A stretch of 64,000 nt of DNA from Shinisaurus crocodilurus (GCA_021292165.1 CM037878.1:256357921-256421920); one strand, 5' to 3'; positions 9,793 through 22,094 are shown, numbered from the stretch's first letter. Numbers and translations are program-made. The notes: generated by a model from the sequence alone, not told the origin.

Positions 9793-11149
9793 TTGACTGC
9801 TAACTCAGTCACCATCCTTTCAAGACTAGATGCCATGATCTCCTCTACCTTGGGCTGTTATCCCCTTTTCTGGTCCAGGTATAGCAAGCTGTCTGGCTGT
9901 CAGCATTTTCTGTTTCCGCATCTCTTAACTGAATTCTTTGCCCTGTTCTAAGGAGAGCATGAATACATAGGGTGCAGTTGCATCAGATTTACTGGTAGCC
10001 AAAAATTGCTGCGTGCCATGCCACAATCTCCTTCCTAGAACATTATTATTCTCCTTTTAGTTTCTGTTATGTATATAGTCCCAATCAATGCTATTGCTGA
10101 TATGCTAACTCTCCTTCTGGTCTAGATGAAGTAACCCTATGTGTTGCCCCATAGTGAGTCAGCCTTTCATGAGGGGGGGGTGGACTCCTATCTTTCATCA
10201 GCTTACTGAAGGTCATGAGACAACACTCTCACCGATAGCCCTTTTTCTGCTCTGTGAGATTACTCAACAGTGGTGCCTAGAGCTATCAGAGCCCAGCCAA
10301 AGAAAATTAAACAAATTTGGCATTAATTCACCTGTGCAGAGTCAAGTGTTGATAGGGCAGGAGGGAGATGTCCTTTTGTCGTATGATTGAAATTCAAATT
10401 AGTTCTGAACTCCACAAATGCAGCACATCCTGTTTATAATGCAGCAAAACATCACCAGCATCCAACACCTGACATATCCGGGACAGATAACCTTTAGTTG
10501 AGAGACAAGACAAGCAAGCCAGGATAAGTGCAGAAGAAAAACAACTTGGTGAGTTAATATAAAGAGTTAATTACCTGTGTCAGGAAATAGATTACACAGC
10601 ACGAAAAGTGTCTAATTGGTTGAAATTGATTGAAGAATAAGGATGTTTCTGGAAAACTTGCAAATTTTGGCAGTGGTGCAAAAGGAAGACAAAAAGTCCC
10701 ATTTGCCTCCTTCTGACTGGAGGCAGAATTGTCCCTACAGTGTTTAGCGAAATGCATTATGGAGTCCTGTACCATCCTAAAATTTTATTTTTGTTTTTCA
10801 CTCCTTGTCTTCAAAGTGCATGACTTTCACTTGAAATGTTCTTGGCAGAAATAGCCAGGGGTATTCAGAGAGAAGGTGGATTTTTCCTCACCTGTTATTG
10901 TTAGAAGATTCAATATAAGACCCAGCCCCTGTGCCTTTAATAGCGATATAGAAGGGGGAAATTCTTCCATCACACTGCTGTTACACCAACCAGATTTCCT
11001 TTTCCTATTTAACTATTGAAAGCAGCAGTATTGTGTCTGATATAGAATCGATCACTCTCCATAGTAAGCTTGTGTTTTAATTGCTCAGTATGCACACATA
11101 GCTACCTACTTACCAGATAGTCCCAGGTTTCTCCAGTCTCACACCCATG
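9793..11149. other. No gene recognised
   Basis: Apart from the weak repeat near 9855-9930 and a diverged relative of the 2152 foldback around 10935-10975 (CTGTGCCTTTAATAGCGATA), nothing is recognisable. Confidence 0.4.
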
Positions 11150-11290
11150 CATTGAAGGACACTGTCCCATTGCCAAGGTTGAAGCAAGATTCAACTATCA
11201 GTCCAGTCAGCCTTTGTAAGTGGAATTGAAAGAGGTGCCATTTTGTCCTTTACCTCTGGCAGCAAAATGTCTTGAGTAGGCCCTAGAGAT
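11150..11290. mobile_element. hAT element fragment (GGCCGGCYC family, right end)
   Basis: GACACTGTCCCATTGCCAAG, then GATTCAACTATCAGTCCAGT and TGTCTTGAGTAGGCCCTAG match the right half of the element at 27110-27388. The left half is missing. Confidence 0.5.
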
Positions 11291-12629
11291 CTCTGCCCTT
11301 GTTTGAGGAGAAGCATCAAGAATCATGATACTTAGGCATTGGAACAATTGAGTGACCTGCATGAAGTGTCACCCTTGCCATTATCTGTATTGCAGAGGGG
11401 AGAGGGTGTGCTTACATTGCCACCATGCAAAGACTCTGGCCAGTCCAGTAAATGTCTAAACAAAATTCTAGTCATCCTTGAATTCCCTGCCATCATATTG
11501 CTGCTACTTTCCCCTTCACAGCATTCAAGAAACATATTCACATATTCAGAGTCTATTTGACAGCAGTGTATACACGGAGGAGAATTGTAGAGATAATTTT
11601 ATGTGCCCTATGAAACAACACTAGGCAAGCTTGATGTATGGGAAAATGCAATGTAAAGAAGCCCTCAAAGGCTCTTTGAAAGTCCAGGAGCTTCCAGTGG
11701 CTTCCCTTTTGTGGGATATTATTTTTATATGTCAATATATGACATAATGGTGCATTCGTCCAGTATGTTTGACTCTGTACATCGTTGAAGCTAGTCCAGT
11801 CATGAACAGGAATATTCAAATGTCCCAAAGCAGAGAAAAATATACTTAGGAGTCAAGGCTCTGGGGCTTGAAATCTTTCTGCTTCAGCTGATATATTGTT
11901 TAAATCTAAAACTTATTTAAAAACCTGTCTGGATGCGACGGCTTTTAATTAATCTTCTCTTAGTTTTTATACCATATAGTACCTTGAAGACGCAAGATCA
12001 ATCACAGCCGTATTGTAATGTAGAGTTGGGAGACAGAAAGATAAATGAGCTATCAGGTTTAGCATTTTGATAGCTAAGTTTAATTTTAACTAGCTCATGA
12101 ACATACTGTAGATCAGAGGATAAAGTCATGAAACAGAGCATTCATCTCTGCAGTCCGGGCTGAAGTCCATTCATAAAGGAATGGAACAGGTTTCCTACTT
12201 TAGGAGCAGTATGTGGGCCCAGGCATGACAGATCCTCCAAAGTCCTGTTAACCTTCTTAAATAAATCCACAGAAATAAATTTGGGGCAGGGCAAAAGATA
12301 CACAACCCACATATCTTTTCCCCTTGCATGTAGAAAAGCAGCTTATGGTGGAGGGCAATTCTGAATAGGCCAAAGGTGGTAAACAACCCCTCTCTCAGAG
12401 GAACCAGACAAAGAACGATCCAAAACATAAAGTCCTCAACGGCAGAACAGGCGGAAGATAATTAAACCTAAATTACAACGGCTGTGAAGGCGGATGAAGG
12501 CTGCAGCAGAGAATGGTTTTCCAATCGTCAGGGTAACCGTGCCATTGGATCTCTGCCGTACTCTGTCAAGTTTGTGTGGTGATTCGTTGTGCACCGATCT
12601 CCCCACATAAAACAGTTTCACGCACAGGC
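11291..12629. other. No gene recognised
   Basis: About 1.3 kb without recognisable exons, RNAs or repeat families. Several short open frames exist on both strands but none has a recognisable motif. Confidence 0.4.
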
Positions 12630-12690
12630 GTCTTCCAAATCCCGGAAGACAATCTTACTCGGTCACGAGTGATCGCCTGATGATGAACAC
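12630..12690 (+). mobile_element. LINE ORF2 C-terminal tail fragment
   Basis: GGAAGACAATCTTACTCGGT then CACGAGTGATCGCCTGA reads EDNLTRSRVIA-stop, the usual end of the ORF2 whose longer relic lies at 44418-45000. Only the last codons are recognisable here. Confidence 0.5.
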
Positions 12691-12699
12691 AATATAAAA

Positions 12700-13015
12700 A
12701 ACAAGGTTAAAATATATTAAAAATAATAACTATATTAAAAAAAAACATGTCGATTAGAAATCAGAGAAAGCCTGAGTAAACAGATGCATCTTCAAGAGGC
12801 ATTTAAAGCTCACCACCATTTCCAACTCTTGAACCTCATATGGGAGAACATTCCAGAGTGTGGGTGCCACTGCCAAGAAGGGAGAACCTATATAAGGTCT
12901 CCTCAGAAGATCTCAGGGATTGAGTTGGCATATATAGGGGAAGGCAGTCAGCTAGGTATCCCAGTCCCGAGTTGTTTAGGGCTTCTGGCAGCCTCCAAAG
13001 CTGCCTTCTGGTAAA
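12700..13015 (-). mobile_element. L2-clade LINE 3' end
   Basis: On the minus strand the degraded C-terminus reads ...LADCLPLYMPTQSLRSSEE... and ...GSGTHTLECSP, followed by the phrase AGACTCATCTGTTT-like (GATGCATCTGTTTACTCAGG) and an A/T-rich 3' UTR. An (AAAAG)n tract follows at 13022-13048. Confidence 0.65.
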
Positions 13016-13069
13016 ACAACAACAAAGAAAAAAAAGAAAAGAAAAGAACATTTTTGGAAGAGTTCATAG

Positions 13070-13225
13070 ATTTCACAGATCATAGAGTTGGAAGGAGCCT
13101 ACAAGGCTATTGAGTCCAACCCCCTGCTCAGTGCAGGAAACTAGAGGAGGGGTGTCCCATCCAAGTAATAACCAGGATTGACCCTGCTTAGCTTTCCACG
13201 AGCCAGCGTAAGCCACAGGCCTGTA
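13070..13225 (-). mobile_element. 5S rRNA-derived SINE with CR1-type tail (copy 1)
   Basis: Minus strand: AAGCTAAGCAGGGTCAATCC and TTACTTGGATGGGACACC correspond to the 5S rRNA internal promoter region. The body then switches to AACTAGAGG...GCACTGAGCAGGGGGTTGGA...CTCTATGATCTGTG, a CR1-like 3' end. It is not a functional 5S gene: the flanking 5S halves are missing or altered. Confidence 0.8.
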
Positions 13226-13397
13226 TATGATTCATGCATATCTTGCATATCATCTAATTTGGCCCCCAGTCTCATATCCCATTTATAGTATGAGGATACT
13301 AATACTAACCTACCTTGTAAGGCCATTGCAGGGATTATTGAGTTAATTCATACAAATTTAAGCACTTGAAGTGTGTGGGGGGGAATCTTCTGTATAG

Positions 13398-14080
13398 TGT
13401 TACTGAGAAGCTCACCCAATGATGGCTTCGGTACATGTGTTATGTGTAGCTTGTATTTGTGTTGGCATCATCCTTATCCAATATGTATTTTGTTCTGGGA
13501 AAGTCTGCATGGGTAACGGTCCCGTGGCAGCTAGGAGCACCAGGATTCTGATGGTAGTTCACTAGGGTGCCTGTGTTTATTGTGATAGAAGTTCATTATG
13601 TGTATGTTCTCCACTTTAATTTGAGTTAAAAGGACTTTCTCTCCTATAGTAAACAAAGCTTGGGGAGTCCAGATGAATGCAAATGGCTTCTTTACCTAGC
13701 CAAGCAATCCATGAAGATACCTTAAAACTGGACAATCTAATGACACCTTGGCAGGAAACATGGTCCAATCCTGATGCGCACCTCACCTCAGGAGAGATCA
13801 GCAGGTTGAAGCACCTCCTTGGCACTGCTCATAGTACCCTTTTGTTCTAAGTACCTCTACCTAACTACCTTATGAAGCATCCATGGCATTTCTAATGACT
13901 GGCCAGCAAGCCTTCATTCAACCAAGTAGCCAGGAACCCCAAAATTATTTTCATCCCTCAGGGTCAAGCTATTGATTCCTTTGTTTAAGTCCTTACTGGG
14001 CTTGCACAGTCATTACCCCTTTGTGCTCCAACCTGAAGTCAATAATTGCCCTTGGGACCAGCCACCCAGTGTGCTTTTTA
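13398..14080 (+). repeat. Unclassified ~0.7 kb dispersed repeat, copy A
   Basis: Shares scattered near-identical blocks in the same order with 45298-46010: GTTACTGAGAAG at the left, GTGGCAGCTAGGAGCA, TCCAGATGAATGCAAATG, GATCAGCA, GCCAGGAA and a final CTTTGTGYTC. Encodes nothing evident. It could be an LTR or part of a LINE; no terminal repeats are visible. Confidence 0.7.
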
Positions 14081-14198
14081 ATTGTGGGACCCAATGTAGA
14101 CAGTATCTTTGTTCACAGCTCCAAGATCTTACAGTTTACTTGGGTCACCATCCATCTCTCGTGAACCTTCCTAGCAGTCTCCTTCTCCTCCTCTGGTT

Positions 14199-14638
14199 TA
14201 GGGATAGGCGGATCAGCAAAACTCAAGCTTGCTGAAGTTCTCCAAATTCCATCTCAAAGCTCACTCTGACTCAAATCCATATCAGATTGTGAGTGTTGTT
14301 TTGGTTCTTTTTACATGGAAATCAGTGCACATGTTCATGCGTATTTTTCCAAATATATGCATCAATTGTGCGCATCTTTGAAATATACACATTTTCCTCC
14401 TATTGATTAAAGCACATTTTGTGCACATTTTCCAGAAGTATGCATTTTTTCATGCACATTTAGCAAATGTATGCATGCTGTCAGACACAGTTTTTGGGTC
14501 CGCAAATCACATTGCAAGCTCAGAAATGTATGGACTTCAACCGCAGATTGAGGCTGAGTCTGTGTTTGGTTAAGAAGGTGTGAGCCAGGTAAATCCTGAT
14601 AAAAAAATGAACCGAAACAAATTTCTCATACATCCCTA
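14199..14638. mobile_element. hAT-like miniature element with 8-bp target duplication
   Basis: Begins TAGGGATAGGCGGATC and ends CTCATACATCCCTA. Flanking octamers CTCTGGTT (14191-14198) and CGCTGGTT (14639-14646) match at 7 of 8. The interior is rich in GTGCACATTTT/ATGCATTTTTTC words. 440 bp. Confidence 0.82.
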
Positions 14639-14646
14639 CGCTGGTT

Positions 14647-16701
14647 CCATATCCATGTTTCCCAGGAGCAGGCTTCTCCCCTCACTTGAACCACCTTGCT
14701 ACCTTCTATGCCACAATTTTTGCCTTGTATATTCAGACAGAGCTTTGCCCCCTGTGAAGCATCCATTGTAGCTTTCCAGAGAGCTTCCATTTCTTTGCAC
14801 AGCCCAATCCCACTCTGAGCTGAAAAGATCTGCCCGAGACACCCAAGGGCCTCTCATACTTGGTATGCAACTGCAACCTGGGGTCTGCAGACATTTGCAA
14901 ACCTTTCCAAATCTCGAGGAGCTGTGTCTTGCAGTGGAAGGGTAAGCAGTGTCATTGTTATGAGTTGCTGAATTTTGTGGTTTACTCCTCCGGTGGATGA
15001 GCTGGAAGTCTATGGAACTGTGCAAATATATCAAGCACAACCACACACATACACACAGAGAGGTAGCTTCCCTTCCTTGCCTCCTTGTGCCCCAAGTCCC
15101 CTTGCCTCTCTCCAATAATAATTCTATCACTTTAAATGTATCATGTACCTTTTTTTGCAAGGCTCTGGAGTCCCTAATGATGGCTTAGCCAGCTGTTCCA
15201 TCTCTCCATCATCACCTATATCTCAACCCAGCCTGAATGGGACTGTACACGACAGTGTATTGTGGGCTCAGGTTATTTGGTTTCCAAGTGACTGTGACCA
15301 ACCAGGAAGTACAGTCCTTTGTGTTCCCTTCCTCTGAAACAAGGTAATTATGTCTCTGACTTTATTTCTTCCTTGTTCTCCTAAAATGTCTCTAAATCTA
15401 TCCATTCTGTCCCTCATGTGACCTACCTTTTGTCAATCAAATCCAAAAGACCTCTTGTTGTATTTAGCTCCCTATGTCCTGACTCCCCAATCCCTGGCAC
15501 CCTCCCCAACTCAGTATCTTCTTGTGCTGTCACTATTATGAGGGACTGTCTCCCAGTCCAGTGCTAGGGTTTGGTGTACTAAGCAATTATTTTCTTTCTG
15601 TAAACATTTGTGGTAAAATAAAACATCTGTGTTTCAACTACCATGTGGTGATTAGCCCCAGCGCCACTGTGGGGCCTGTGGATTCAGAGTCAGACTCTCA
15701 GATTTAGAACAAGTTGATTGGGGACCCAGTCCAGTTGTGAAAAGCCCTAGGCCATGAGGGTTTGGCTCAGCCTGGTTTCCATCTGATTACAGGGTGTAGG
15801 AGGGGGGTGGTTTGGGACTGAGCAGGATGAGGAATGTCAGAATGGTGAGAGCATCATTCTGCCTGGTTTCACAGAGGGGAGTAGACCGGGGAATTTGAAC
15901 ACTCCTGGGCAGCTGCAAATTTCAACCTGGAACAACCTGACTAGAACCAAGAAAGTGGATTGCTTCTCTGTGGAAACCAGGCAGGCTGGGGAAGAATGGG
16001 CTAAGGAAGGAGGGGTTTTCAAACCTGTTTCTTGGGAACAGAAGTGTCTATAGAAAGCAGTATAGAAACACCTTCTTTAACATACTGCTGATTTATGGGC
16101 CAGAATCCCCTGTCAGTTACATCATCAGAAGGAGATCTCTAATATTATTTAAACCAGTGTAAATAATATTTAAACCAGTGCTGAGGTATTAGGGACTTTG
16201 CAGGGAACGTCTTATCTTTACTGTCTGAAATCCTTCCTGCTTGGACTTGCCACTGTCTGAACCAACTGGACTGTTTCTTGAATGAAGCCATGAGCCTATA
16301 GCTGTCATTAGGTATATGATTTTATGGAGAGTTGTAACCATTAAGCTTTTACTGTGAGATTTCCTACAATAAAGTGTCACACTGATTTGGCTGTCCTGTG
16401 TCAGTGTGCCAGAGTGCGTGCCAGAGAAAATGGGCCCATGATATATCAGCACTCTCAAGTTAATTTCTCCATCTTGTCAAAGTATACTGTAAAAATGACT
16501 GTGTGTGCACCACCACTTCTCTGGAAAAGATCCCCATATTTCTGGGTTTGTCATGTTCATGTGTATACATGTGGTTTGCATACACATGTGAACAAGGTCA
16601 TTTGGTAACAATAGCTACTAAGGGCCAAAGTAAATGGCAAACAAGAGGGGTCCAATCCAAATCAAGACTATGGCATGGAAGGGGGGTAGCAGCAGATTTT
16701 T
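14647..16701. other. No gene recognised
   Basis: About 2 kb. Small features only: a motif GCCTGGTTTCCA in both orientations between 15770 and 15980 (weak foldback) and an imperfect duplication of AATATTATTTAAACCAGTG at about 16141-16183. No coding homology recognised. Confidence 0.4.
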
Positions 16702-16848
16702 CCCATTGCTCCCCACCGTGGTCCTAACCAATGCTTAAAGTCTGGATTGAAAAAAGCTCCCCATTGCTCCAATGGTAGCATTTTCCCAATGCAAATTGCA
16801 GGTGCAGTGATCTCAGTCCAGATTTGGACCACAATGGGGAGCAAAGGG
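16702..16848. repeat. Foldback element
   Basis: TCCCATTGCTCCCCACCGTG with GTCC at the left pairs with the complement of GGACCACAATGGGGAGCAAA at the right (about 22 bp, few mismatches). A third related block (CTCCCCATTGCTCCAATGG) lies between the arms. Confidence 0.6.
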
Positions 16849-16904
16849 TCAAAGCTTCCTACTATTAGGATTCTACTACTGATTAAATTAGGGAATTTTA
16901 GATT

Positions 16905-17000
16905 CATGTAACTCTTGCTGATGTTGTCTTCAAGTCAATGTAGGGAAGCTTTTGAGTTATGCAAAACTCTTCATCAGATAGAATGAGAAGCAGCTAATTC
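16905..17000 (-). mobile_element. LINE-type 3' end (GATGAAGAG family)
   Basis: Minus strand: ATCTGATGAAGAGTTTTGCA, then AACTCAAAAGCTTCCC. This is the recurrent motif seen at 8196 and 23310. Clade unresolved. Confidence 0.45.
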
Positions 17001-17368
17001 TCAGCTAAGCAAAGAACAAGGTTACGTACCAGTGCAAGTAATTTAGTCACTTCAACTATACAGTGGCCTAAATAGCAAAAGTTTTAGCACTTCAAACACA
17101 TTCAATACAAACAAAGTTAATGGAAAGTAAATTCCAGGCCAATAGCTGAGAACCATTTGTTATGAAACTAAATTAGTGCCTGGCAGAAGTAATTAACAAA
17201 CGCTTAGTCACTCAGGGAACAATTTCAACACTGAGCCACTTTGGTGACCATTTGTACAGCAGGAACTTTGAATAGCCAATAATCACTAATCAAAAGAAGA
17301 CTTGGCTTTCACAAGTCAAAAGGAAGAAAGTACATTTCAAAAATAACTATTTGAATCAGAAATACATT

Positions 17369-17715
17369 AGGGTCAAACTAGACATTATGTTGAATGCGCA
17401 ACTAACTATTTTTATGTGACACTAGTTGCAATGGGGGGGGGCATTTAGCCCTTTCCTTCCTAGCAACGATCCTGATGAATATCACCCTCCCACACTGCAA
17501 TTAGCCTTAGAAACAAAGTTCTAATTTTTCCAAAGGCTAATTGCAGCATGGGGGAGGATTCTTGTCATGATCGCAGCTGGGAAGGGTTAATCTTTCCTTC
17601 CCTGTGCACAGCTATGCCAAAGAAAATCATCCCCCTGCGCATGCCTAGAGTTAATTACAAATTCACCTGATGTAGTTGCTAGCTATGCTTTTAGCGGAAC
17701 AGTTCGTTTGGCCCT
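17369..17715. mobile_element. hAT-type foldback miniature element
   Basis: Ends AGGGTCAAACTAG and GTTTGGCCCT are complementary. Flanking octamers AATACATT (17361-17368) and CAGACATT (17716-17723) agree at 6 of 8. Inside, three related blocks around CTTTCCTTCCTAGC, AAGGCTAATTGCAGC and TTTCCTTCCCTGTGC form alternating inverted repeats. Confidence 0.72.
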
Positions 17716-17730
17716 CAGACATTAGGAAGA

Positions 17731-17812
17731 GTTGTTTCACACATACATCACTCGATGTTTAATCAACTCACTACTGTCACTTGATGATTTGTAAGTGAAT
17801 GTGCGAACAACC
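17731..17812. repeat. Short inverted-repeat element
   Basis: GTTGTTTCACACATACATCA faces GAATGTGCGAACAAC, pairing imperfectly over about 20 bp. It lies 8 bp beyond the duplication of the previous element. From 17813 to 18220 nothing else is recognised. Confidence 0.5.
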
Positions 17813-18220
17813 ATCACTGGAAAGGATTGTCTCTGAGTTGATGGAAAGCCATTTGAAAACTCTTTTTGTGGCATCTAATCTGTGTGTAGGCAAATCATCA
17901 CTCAATACTGTAGCCATGGTGTGATGAACAAGTGAGATAGTCAGTTGGGGGTAGAAGTTACAAACAATAGTAGGTGCTAAATTTACTATTCATTTCAAAT
18001 TCTTTGCCTCAAGTATAACACAAGGAGCGGGTCATGAAGGATGGAAAGTAACAGCGGGAAAAGGATTCACTAGAAGCTGTAGAGGAGATGAGAATTTAAG
18101 ACACCTGGAACAGAATAGTCCAATATTTTAAGGAATTCAGAGGGATGGGTCCACCACCCCACCCCCCAATATACAGAAGGAAGAGCATGCTTGGACATGG
18201 TGTCATTTTAGTCTCTTAAG

Positions 18221-18618
18221 TAGAGATGGACAAATTTATCAATTTTGATTTCTCTCAGTTTCTAGTTTTTGACCAATCTTTATTTGTTCTGTCCCATTTC
18301 TGCATCAATTTCCATTAAAAAGAAGTCTGCTCAAAAATTGTATGCACTTTCATGTGCATATAATATTTTATACACAATTTTGCCTAATCTACACATTTTT
18401 GCAATTGGCTTCCCCTTATAATACTTTTTGTATGCCCCCCCCCATTACAATACACATTTTTGGGTGCACTTTTTTCTGATATACCCTTCTTTTGTTTTTG
18501 TTTCAGAAGTGCAAATACCAAAGGATAACTGTGTTCTGGTTCACATATTGATTTGGAAAGTGTGAATTTGGGAAATTCTTATGAAAATGTGAACTGAATG
18601 AAATTCTCCCCATCCCTG
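18221..18618. mobile_element. hAT-like miniature element, TAGRGATGG ends
   Basis: Begins TAGAGATGGACAAATTT and ends AAATTCTCCCCATCCCTG. Flanking octamers CTCTTAAG and CCCTTGAT agree at 5 of 8. Interior similar to 5018-5396, with a C-run near 18440. Confidence 0.7.
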
Positions 18619-18735
18619 CCCTTGATTCATATTTATGTATGACCTTCTTTGCACATCCATAGCATCTGAATTGTGGCTAGAATTACTTCCCTCAGAAGGT
18701 ACAGAAGAGGTCTTTCTTTAAGATGGTATTTCACT

Positions 18736-18790
18736 GGAAATGCAATGGATTGAACCTGGGATTTTCTACATGCAAATCAAATGATAATCC
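18736..18790 (-). mobile_element. tRNA-Ala-like SINE fragment
   Basis: Minus strand reads TTTGCATGTAGAAAATCCC then AGGTTCAATCCATTGCATT, the B-box half of the tRNA-derived head also seen at 29750 and 43137. The A-box half and tail are missing. Confidence 0.55.
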
Positions 18791-18797
18791 CAAATTT

Positions 18798-19235
18798 CAG
18801 TTCATTTATTACATTTGTATACTGTCCAATAGTGAAAGCTCTCTGGGTGGTTTACAAAGATAAAATACCTTAATACAATAGTATGCTTAGTATAAAAAAA
18901 GTTTACATACAAACATATAAACAGCCATCACACGCACACATATATTTAGCAATTTTACACAATCGAGAATAAGATAATCCATCCAAGTCCTGATTAACAC
19001 CTTATCATAGGCTGCCAAATGCCTGAGAGTAGAGGAAAACCTGGCGCTGAAAAGATAATGTTGGCACCAGACAGGCTTCGTTGCGGATATGGTTCCATAA
19101 CTGGGGGGCCACCATTGAGAAGGCCCTCCCTTGTTGCCACCTTCCAAGCTTCCCTCGGAGGAGGGACCTGGAGGAGGGACCTGGAGGAAGGTAAGAATAA
19201 CAGAGAGAAAGACCTATGTGCACTGCTCCAAATTC
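18798..19235 (-). mobile_element. L2-like LINE 3' end
   Basis: On the plus strand it starts TTCATTTATTACATTTGTAT, then CCAATAGTGAAAGCTCTCTG. Further on come CCTGGCGCTGAAAAGATAAT and GGGGGCCACCATTGAGAAGG. This is the reverse complement of a LINE tail ending in (TAAAT)n, also present at 39236-39420. The minus strand encodes degraded RT C-terminal phrases (e.g. GPPVMEPYPQR). Confidence 0.7.
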
Positions 19236-20250
19236 CTTGAAGGAAGCAGGACATACAAAGTGGATGAGTGCGTGTGTGGATGAATAGCTGTGCCACTCAG
19301 TCCAAGTAAGTGTGCCTAGGAATGCATCTTTAGTTATTATTTTGAAGTATTTACAGTTTATCCATTCACAGTCTTTTGATTATTATTCCTATACTCAAAT
19401 GAGCAAATGAGGCTGACAAAAAAGTGCTAGGGCCAAAGGAGGGGAGAGTGCAGGTTGGGTAGGTATCTATCAGATGTCCAGGTCTTCTGCTCATGCTACT
19501 CTCACACCTGTTTGCACTGCTGCTGACAAGGTCAATTTTAGGTTCTAGGGCAGGTTCTGGAGTCTGCAAGATCTGATGGATGATGTTCAGAAACAGAGCA
19601 AGGTTCTTTTGAAAGCCAAGTTATGGAGATAGTGATATATATTTTTCTTATGTTCTTATGGTGGATTCCTAACCACTTTCACGGTGGCCAGAGAAAGCTA
19701 CATGGTTCATTTGAATCAGCTTGCAAAGAATAGCAGAATACACTGGGCTGCTTCTTGCTCCAAAGTGAAGGAGGGGGAAAAATCACTATTGACTGGCCCT
19801 GAGCAATTCCTGATAGATTAGATTAAGCATTGAGGGCAGATATGAAATGGGAAATAGCCATGTTGTCAGCCTAGTGTTAAGTATCACGACAGGAAGGTCA
19901 GCAGCAGAGGCAAAAATAGGAGGAAGAGCATGAGATTGCCATAGAATATAGTAATTTACATACTGGATCAAAGTAATAATATATCTAGAGCAATAACCCA
20001 TCTCTGACAGTAGCATCTAACAGATGCATCAGTGTAAGACATAAAACACCCATAACAGACAATTATGTGCTAATAAGCTTGCAGTGGAAGTTTCTATCCA
20101 ACTTCAGTCAGTCAGTGCTTAGATTTATGGCTTCAGACACACAGACTGCTATAGTTTATACAATTTTAAACCTGCTTAATGCTGGCTGTTCATATCAGCC
20201 ACACAACTGGTCAGACTTTCTTACAGTTGTGATAAGGCTTTGGCACTTGG
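19236..20250. other. No gene recognised
   Basis: About 1 kb without recognised exons or repeats, apart from CTTATGTTCTTATGG at 19638-19652, a CR1-like terminal motif without a body. Confidence 0.4.
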
Positions 20251-20279
20251 CTCACCATCACTCACCTTGTGATGGTGAG
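20251..20279. repeat. Perfect 11-bp hairpin
   Basis: CTCACCATCAC and GTGATGGTGAG are exact complements separated by 7 bases. Probably a chance or repeat-derived structure near CR1-like sequence. Confidence 0.7.
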
Positions 20280-20534
20280 TTCCACAGATTTAAGTCAGGG
20301 GCACACAACCCACTGCCCCCCAAGGCTTCTTGTACAGTCCCCAGGAGGACCCCCGGCCACCACCAGTAATCTGCAGCTCACCTTCATCTCTTTGCAACTG
20401 CAAATCACATACGCCCACCCTCCCTGCAAGACAATACTCTAGGAGTGGGACTTCTATGGCAGAGATCATAGAGCTTCTGAGAGGATGCTCTAAGAACATG
20501 ACTTCTATGGCAGGAACCACAGAACCCAGTGAGA

Positions 20535-20630
20535 GTGGGTCGCAGATCCTATGGAGCTGCTGCCGGTCAAAGTAGAGAATACTGCGCTAGATGGACAACA
20601 AGTCTGACCTGGTACAAGGCAGGAGTTAGG
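20535..20630 (+). mobile_element. tRNA/CR1 SINE tail fragment
   Basis: GAGCTGCTGCCGGTCA, then AGAGAATACTGCGCTAGATG and CTGACCTGGTACAAGGCAG match the tail of the SINE at 29750-29905 (minus). The region 20290-20534 upstream may be an insertion but shows no clear ends. Confidence 0.6.
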
Positions 20631-21375
20631 AATGCCTGGGGTCTAATTCTCATTGAACGGTAACCCTGTGTCCGGTCTCTTCCATTTCAAACTGCAGGTG
20701 GATGCTCACCTGACTGAATATCCTGGGAGCAGGAATCCACATTGAAACTAGCTGTCCAAGGAAAGGATTTTAACCCAGCTTTTCCCTTCCTTGTTTTCTA
20801 TGTGGAGTGGAGGGATTATTTTATTTTGCATTGAGGAGCATTCTATCATGTGAAGCCTTGCATGCAGTCTGAAATGGTGGTGCTACAGCTCAGATGCTGG
20901 CTGTCCACCTCAACAAGAACAAAGCCTAGATCTCTGCATGTGCATCAATTGTCCCTATTTACCAGAGTCCACATTTTCTAATACCTTTCCCTAATAAATT
21001 ACTGCCCCTATTTTATTTTATTTTATTTTATTTTATTGCTTTTGGGGGGATTTTTTGTTAACATTCTATTAGTGTGAGTTGCTAAAACTGCCATGTGTCA
21101 GGGTTCAGCCTCCTCCCCAGGGTCTCCTGAAGTTAAATCTCTTGAGTGGGGAGTGGATGCATCTTGTCACTGGTGTGTATGCATGTAAATGTACGTGCAT
21201 GAGCATTAAGGCACCATGCATTGTACAGACTGCCATCTCACACATTAAAGCTGCTGAGATATAATTTTGAACTGTTGAGAACATACCGTAGAACAATTAC
21301 GATTTCCTTTATTCCTGATTCAAGTCTTCCCATGCTTGCAGAGTTGTTGGCAAAAGGGCATCACCGATGCATAAG
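20631..21375. other. No gene; (TTTTA)n at 21009-21037
   Basis: Unrecognised sequence with one pentanucleotide tract. Confidence 0.45.
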
Positions 21376-21802
21376 TAGGAATGTGGGAGAAATCCACAAC
21401 AGACTCAAATGAGTTCAGATTTCTATGAATATGACCCATGGATTGGATTCTGCGGTGGAGTGGCCTTTCCTGAGTCGCACGGATTCCAGGGATTTGTGGA
21501 CCATTTTATTTTACTTTCCATAATTTTACACAAATTTAGTTGTAGAAAAATATGAAAAATAAAGAACACCAACCAAAAAGGTGCATTTCCCCCATAGGCT
21601 AAAGCGTGAAAATACACCTTTTTCCGGGGGGTTGCATATTTTGGGGGGGGGATTTGCACATTTTTGGAAGTGTGAATTTGCGCAAATGCATACGAATGTG
21701 TTCGTGCAAAATCCAGTGCTGTCAATGCGTGGACAACGGAATGAAAGGTACTTGCCAATCTGTGAAATGCAGAATGGATTTTACAAAGTCCGTACATCCT
21801 TA
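21376..21802. mobile_element. hAT-like miniature element with perfect 8-bp duplication
   Basis: Begins TAGGAATGTGGGAGAAATC and ends AGTCCGTACATCCTTA. TGCATAAG flanks it exactly at 21368-21375 and 21803-21810. The interior includes GTGCATTTCCCCCATAGGCT and repeated GCAAAT words. Partial copies at 9706 and 43165. 427 bp. Confidence 0.88.
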
Positions 21803-22094
21803 TGCATAAGAGGAAGATATCGGCAGACTTGGAGTAACCCCAAGTTTTACAGATGCTCATAAACTCTTTTTAAAATATTAAGGGGGGGGACCAAAAACAG
21901 CCCTATAAGCTTCAGAATATTGACTTATTGACCAACAGAGAAGATTACATACTAGCCACTGGGTGACATGGGGAAATGGAATGAAGTGGCTAGCAACAGA
22001 GTAGGGAAGAAGAGACACAGAGGTATAAACAGGATAGAATGAATCCTCCTATTGTCTGGATAAGCCATTCCCTGGTTTCCAATGAGAAGCTATG

